A stretch of 64,000 nucleotides of DNA from Acinetobacter sp. UBA801 (GTDB lineage Bacteria > Pseudomonadota > Gammaproteobacteria > Pseudomonadales > Moraxellaceae): the NCBI GenBank assembly GCA_002296655.1, contig DBIN01000016.1, positions 1 to 64,000 on the forward strand. Direction: 5' to 3'. A model generated the notes under the pieces. That model did no database searches. It saw only the letters and a list, made by a program, of their open reading frames with translations, and was not told the DNA's origin. The first letter of the stretch is position 1; the number at the start of each line of letters is the position of its first letter. Positions 60,565 to 64,000 of the stretch are shown here, in pieces. Both the position numbers and the translations under genes were made by a program.

Positions 60565-61252
60565 ACTTTGGGCGGTTATTCCCGCAGCGGGTTCTGGTAG
60601 TCGTTTTTCTAGTACTGAACTCAAACAATATCAGTATATTCAAGATCAAACAGTTTTAGAGCACAGCATTGCACGTTTAAATCATTTGCCTTTAGCAGGT
60701 TATGTCTTGGCGATTGGTCAAGCAGATGATGTAGCACAAAACCTAAACTTGGCACAAAAAGAAAAAGCATTTTTTTGTGAAGGTGGCGCCGAGCGAGTGG
60801 ATTCAGTCTTGAATGCACTGCATTATTTATCTGAAATTGCCCATGTAGATGACTGGGTTATGGTGCATGATGCAGCGCGTCCTTGTGTGACAACTGCTTG
60901 CCTTGAGCAACTGTATCAGACTGCAGTGGCAACAGATCATAGTGCAATTTTGGCTATTCCTGTGCGTGATACTTTAAAAAAGGTAAGTCAAGGCACAAAA
61001 ATTAAAACCACGGTAAGCCGTGACCAACTTTGGCAAGCGCAAACTCCTCAAATTGCAAAACTGGATGTGCTTAAAACAGCCATTGAATCTGCATTAAAAC
61101 AGCAATTGACGATTACCGATGAGGCCAGTGCTTTAGAAGCTGCAGGGCAAATAGTAAATGTTGTGCACGGTCGTTCGGATAATATTAAAATCACCTATCC
61201 TGATGATTTAGAGTTGGCACGTTTAATTTTAGCCTCACAACAACATGGATGA
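60521..61252 (+). CDS. ispD: 2-C-methyl-D-erythritol 4-phosphate cytidylyltransferase
   Basis: 243 residues. WAVIPAAGSGSRF (CTP-binding), VMVHDAARPCVT, and the later IPVRDTLKKV and TDEASALEAAG. Third MEP-pathway step. It starts at ATG 60521 inside ftsB with an N-terminal extension of about 15 residues before the conserved core. ftsB-ispD adjacency matches many gamma-proteobacteria. ispF does not follow. Confidence 0.95.
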   Translation: MNHNNLQQQPPRHPKLWAVIPAAGSGSRFSSTELKQYQYIQDQTVLEHSIARLNHLPLAGYVLAIGQADDVAQNLNLAQKEKAFFCEGGAERVDSVLNALHYLSEIAHVDDWVMVHDAARPCVTTACLEQLYQTAVATDHSAILAIPVRDTLKKVSQGTKIKTTVSRDQLWQAQTPQIAKLDVLKTAIESALKQQLTITDEASALEAAGQIVNVVHGRSDNIKITYPDDLELARLILASQQHG

Positions 61253-61272
61253 TAAAAATCTAGTGTAATAAA

Positions 61273-61327
61273 GCACAGCGTTAAGCTTGAATCTTCAACG
61301 ATTCAGCTTTAATGATTCACTCTGTGC
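61273..61327. repeat. branched dyad between ispD and rodA
   Basis: Outer arms GCACAG / CTGTGC (61273-61278, 61322-61327) enclose AAGCTTGAATC / GATTCAGCTT (61283-61293, 61300-61309), with one bulge. There is no T run, so a structured 3' end rather than a canonical terminator. Confidence 0.5.
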
Positions 61328-61344
61328 CGCTTTACTTCTATAAT
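61316..61344 (+). promoter_or_regulatory. promoter of rodA
   Basis: -35 TTCACT (61316-61321), 17-base spacer, consensus -10 TATAAT (61339-61344). Start near 61351, 30 bases before the rodA ATG. Confidence 0.6.
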
Positions 61345-61380
61345 TGTCCATCCTGTCTATTTTAAATACTTTCGAGTCGC

Positions 61381-62517
61381 ATGAACCCATCGCAGCAGTA
61401 TCGTTTTTTACGTCACTCATTACGTGATGGTAGAAGCATTAAAAATGATTCCTCACGCTGGACTAAATTACATTTAGATCCATGGTTGCTGTGTTTTCTG
61501 ATTTTGAATGCGATTTTGGGTTTGATGGTGGTATATAGTGCCACCGCGCAAGATATGGGGATGGTGCTGCGACAAGCCACCAGTTTTGGTCTAGGCTTTA
61601 TCGCTATGATTATTTTGGCGCAAATACCGCCGAAGGTATATCAAGCTGCCAGTCCTTATTTTTATATCTTTGCAGTGATCATGCTGGCTTTGGTTCTGGT
61701 CATTGGTGAAACCCGCATGGGTGCAAAACGATGGATCAGCTTGCCGGGTATTGGTAGTATGCAGCCCAGTGAATTTATGAAATTTGCCATGCCATTGATG
61801 ATGGCGTGGTATTTTTCGCGTCATGCTTTCCCGCCTAAATTTATCCATATCATTGTTGCTTTAGTGATTATGATGATTCCTTTTGTATTGGTGGCATTAC
61901 AACCCGACTTAAATATTGGTTTGATTATTCCTGGGGTGTTTGCACTATTTTTAAGTGGCATGTCATGGCGATTAATTTTAGGGGCGATCACCGCATTGGC
62001 TGTTGCAGCACCATTGCTTTGGATGTTCTTTTTCCAGGAATATCAAAAGAAAAGAGTATTAACCTTATTTGACCCAGAGTCGGATGCTTTGGGGGCAGGG
62101 TGGAATATTATTCAATCCAAAATCGCCATTGGTTCAGGCGGCTTTACGGGTAAAGGTTATTTAGAGGGAACACAATCGCATTTGGGCTATCTGCCTGAAC
62201 ATCATACTGACTTTATTATGTCGACCTATGCTGAAGAGTTTGGTTTTATTGGCGTATTTTTACTGTTCAGTTTGTTTGCTGCCATTATTTTACGTTGTTT
62301 GATGATTGGGATGAATTCTTTCCATAATTTCGGGCGTTTGTATGCAGGAACGGTTGGTCTGACTTTCTTTTTCTTTGTGTTTCTAAACTCAGGGATGGTG
62401 AGTGGCATTTTACCTGTAACAGGTGACCCATTGCCGCTGATGAGTTATGGTGGAACAGCAGTCATTTCCATGTTGGCAAGTATGGGGATTGTCATGTCAA
62501 TTCATACCCATCGTTAA
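61381..62517 (+). CDS. rodA: rod-shape peptidoglycan polymerase RodA
   Basis: 378 residues, ten membrane helices, SEDS family. Seen: GVKRWISLP-type GAKRWISLPG, PSEFMKFAMPLMMAW, VLTLFDPESDALGAGWNIIQSKIAIGSGG, GYLEGTQSHLGYLPEHHTDFI and PLPLMSYGGTAV. The catalytic Asp lies in the extracellular loop after WNIIQ. It works with a class B PBP (PBP2), which is not adjacent here. Confidence 0.94.
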   Translation: MNPSQQYRFLRHSLRDGRSIKNDSSRWTKLHLDPWLLCFLILNAILGLMVVYSATAQDMGMVLRQATSFGLGFIAMIILAQIPPKVYQAASPYFYIFAVIMLALVLVIGETRMGAKRWISLPGIGSMQPSEFMKFAMPLMMAWYFSRHAFPPKFIHIIVALVIMMIPFVLVALQPDLNIGLIIPGVFALFLSGMSWRLILGAITALAVAAPLLWMFFFQEYQKKRVLTLFDPESDALGAGWNIIQSKIAIGSGGFTGKGYLEGTQSHLGYLPEHHTDFIMSTYAEEFGFIGVFLLFSLFAAIILRCLMIGMNSFHNFGRLYAGTVGLTFFFFVFLNSGMVSGILPVTGDPLPLMSYGGTAVISMLASMGIVMSIHTHR

Positions 62518-62707
62518 TGTAGAATCCATGTGAAAGATGGTGTGGGTGAGCCTTGCCTATCATTATCTTTTCACTTTTTATAGTTTTAAATAGCCTGAGT
62601 AAAATAGGGTATACCCAAAAAATCTCTATAATATCCAATAAATTTTCTTTACCTATTAAGCAATAATTAAAAAAGAATAACTTAGCGGTAACACACAGAG
62701 CACCCCC

Positions 62708-63616
62708 ATGACCCATTTAATTTTTATTGCACTTTTCCCTTTGATTGCCTTAATTGCAATGGGTTATCTACTTAAGCAATCACGTATGCTGGATGAGCCA
62801 TTTTGGAAGGGTGCAGAAAAGTTAAATTACTATATTTTGTTTCCCAGCATGTTGTTTTTAAACCTCGCCACAGCAAATATTGAAGCGAAATCAATCACGC
62901 AGATTTTGTTGGTTGTATGTATTGTTGTAGCTTTGGTCAGTTGTCTGTTATATGCCTTGCGTGGCCATTTTAAGACACCCACCGTCCGTTTTGGCGTCTA
63001 TATGCAAAGCATGGTACGTTTCAATACTTATATCGGTTTGGCTTTAGTCGCAGCATTGTTTCAGGTGCAGGGTATGGCACTGTTTGCGATTATTTTGGTG
63101 TTCTGCATCCCAATGGTGAATGTATTATCAGTGCTCGCTTTAAGTGATACCAAAACTGTACAGGCAAAGCAAATCCTGTGGTCATTGATGAAAAATCCAT
63201 TAATTTTAGGTTGTATTGTTGGTGGTCTATTTAATTTATCGGATTTGACCTTATGGGAAGGTGCAGCGCATTTTATTCGCCAAATGGCATTATGCAGTTT
63301 GCCGTTGGGTTTAATGTGTGTGGGCGCTGCATTACAATTTAATGGCTTGCAACGAGATGTGTTTACATTGGCATTAAATGTGTTTGGGCGTTTGTTATTT
63401 ATGCCTGCTTTGGCATGGCTAATTTGTCTAAGTCTAAATATTCCCGTGCTGGAGTCACAAATTTTAGTCTTGTTTTTTGCGTTACCTACTGCATCGGCAG
63501 CGTATGTACTTACACAAGTTTTAGGAGGCGATAGTCGTTTAATGGCAACAATTATTAGTCTACAAACGGTATTTGCTGCATTAACTTTGCCAATTGTGTT
63601 GTGGTTACTTATTTAA
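62708..63616 (+). CDS. AEC-family auxin-efflux-carrier-like transporter
   Basis: 302 residues with about ten membrane helices in two five-helix repeats. The N-terminal MGYLLKQSRMLDEPFWKGAEKLNYYILFPSM-like region (up to FPSMLFLN) and the later LPLGLMCVGAALQF and FFALPTASAAYVLTQ are the AEC hallmarks. Such carriers move malonate, other dicarboxylates or unknown anions. No clear ribosome-binding site; ATG 62708 starts the first helix. Stand-alone. Confidence 0.88.
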   Translation: MTHLIFIALFPLIALIAMGYLLKQSRMLDEPFWKGAEKLNYYILFPSMLFLNLATANIEAKSITQILLVVCIVVALVSCLLYALRGHFKTPTVRFGVYMQSMVRFNTYIGLALVAALFQVQGMALFAIILVFCIPMVNVLSVLALSDTKTVQAKQILWSLMKNPLILGCIVGGLFNLSDLTLWEGAAHFIRQMALCSLPLGLMCVGAALQFNGLQRDVFTLALNVFGRLLFMPALAWLICLSLNIPVLESQILVLFFALPTASAAYVLTQVLGGDSRLMATIISLQTVFAALTLPIVLWLLI

Positions 63617-63643
63617 TCTGTCTAATACAATCTATGTTAAGCA

Positions 63644-63961
63644 TTAATCGTATAAACGATAGATACCCGCAAAGCGTTCACAACCTTTTTGTTTGGTTTG
63701 AATTTTTAAGATCGCTTTTGAATAATCAAACTCATAACTGCAGTCATGTTCATTGTCGATGATTTTGTTTTTTTGCTCAGGCGTTGTATAAGCTAAAAAG
63801 GCGATACTTTGAGTTTCAAGGCGATTATTTGGATTGCGATACGCAATGCCTTCAATTTTAATGCTATTTTTATTGAGCTGATGAATTTGTAAATGTACGG
63901 GCTGTGCAGCAAATTGACCATTTTCATATTTTAAATAATGTTGGGACATGCTTTGATTCAT
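63644..63961 (-). CDS. hypothetical protein
   Basis: 105 residues, no signal peptide or membrane helix. Two Cys (CSYEFDY and KGCERFAG) could form a disulfide. The beta-rich pattern (IKIEGIAYRNPNNRL, ILKIQTKQKGCERF) suggests a small barrel domain. No family recognised. Convergent with the AEC gene; a second in-frame ATG at 63949 is possible. Confidence 0.6.
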   Translation of the reverse strand: MNQSMSQHYLKYENGQFAAQPVHLQIHQLNKNSIKIEGIAYRNPNNRLETQSIAFLAYTTPEQKNKIIDNEHDCSYEFDYSKAILKIQTKQKGCERFAGIYRLYD

Positions 63962-64000
63962 AGAAGTGAAAAAATTCAGTTGATCAATTCTGAAATCAAA

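Overview
The window is a piece of an Acinetobacter chromosome; the species was not determined. The evidence is an AT-rich genome with Acinetobacter-type gene order and proteins: rimO next to ntrBC, a pyrH-frr-uppS-cdsA-dxr-rseP-bamA-skp-lpxD-fabZ-lpxA cluster that ends without lpxB, a recX/recA pair beside the SRP RNA gene, and pyrG-kdsA-eno-ftsB-ispD. Almost everything is housekeeping. The accessory material lies in short patches between core genes.

Layout: 1-256 is the end of an IS66-family element. 0.4-13.1 kb holds a MarR regulator, a TerC/CBS/CorC membrane protein with a long leader, two hydrolase or membrane genes, a frameshifted brnQ, map, a LysR regulator, an HD hydrolase and ntrBC. 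13.4-25.8 kb is one co-directional block: rimO, then UMP kinase, ribosome recycling, undecaprenyl-PP synthesis, CDP-diacylglycerol synthesis, the MEP pathway, the envelope protease RseP, BamA, Skp and the first lipid A steps. 25.9-30.3 kb holds a CpoB-like protein, 4.5S RNA, recX, recA, hslR and yrfG. 30.86-31.90 kb is a complete IS5-family element that has removed the front of a sensor kinase. 32.9-44.1 kb holds roxA, maf, DUF2237, pgk, a lipoprotein, fba, a DMT transporter, nfsB, lpxH, ppiB and glnS. 44.2-50 kb is a patchy region with an LRAT-fold protein, small proteins, trmA, cobB and two clear pseudogenes (DUF2233 and glutaryl-CoA dehydrogenase). 50.9-53.7 kb is a PadR regulator divergent from fadH, with a well-formed two-operator promoter. 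56.2-63.6 kb is pyrG-kdsA-eno-ftsB-ispD, rodA and an AEC transporter.

How the genes work together: the central block supplies the envelope, with carrier lipid (UppS), isoprenoid precursors (Dxr, IspD), phospholipid precursor (CdsA), lipid A (LpxD, FabZ, LpxA, LpxH, KdsA), outer-membrane protein assembly (BamA, Skp, RseP), and cell shape and division (RodA, FtsB).

Five genes are decayed: brnQ (1-nt insertion in a C tract), an HpcH/HpaI aldolase remnant, a DUF2233 protein, a glutaryl-CoA dehydrogenase and the IS-truncated histidine kinase. I found no clear novel defence or mobile system, no CRISPR array and no tRNA or rRNA gene. The best candidates for new biology are regulatory: a GC-rich structured leader before the TerC gene, a MarR-type palindrome, the PadR/fadH switch, a nested inverted repeat between lpxH and ppiB, and a 14-bp-arm hairpin after trmA. 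All coordinates were read by eye, so boundaries of hairpins and promoters may be off by one or two bases.
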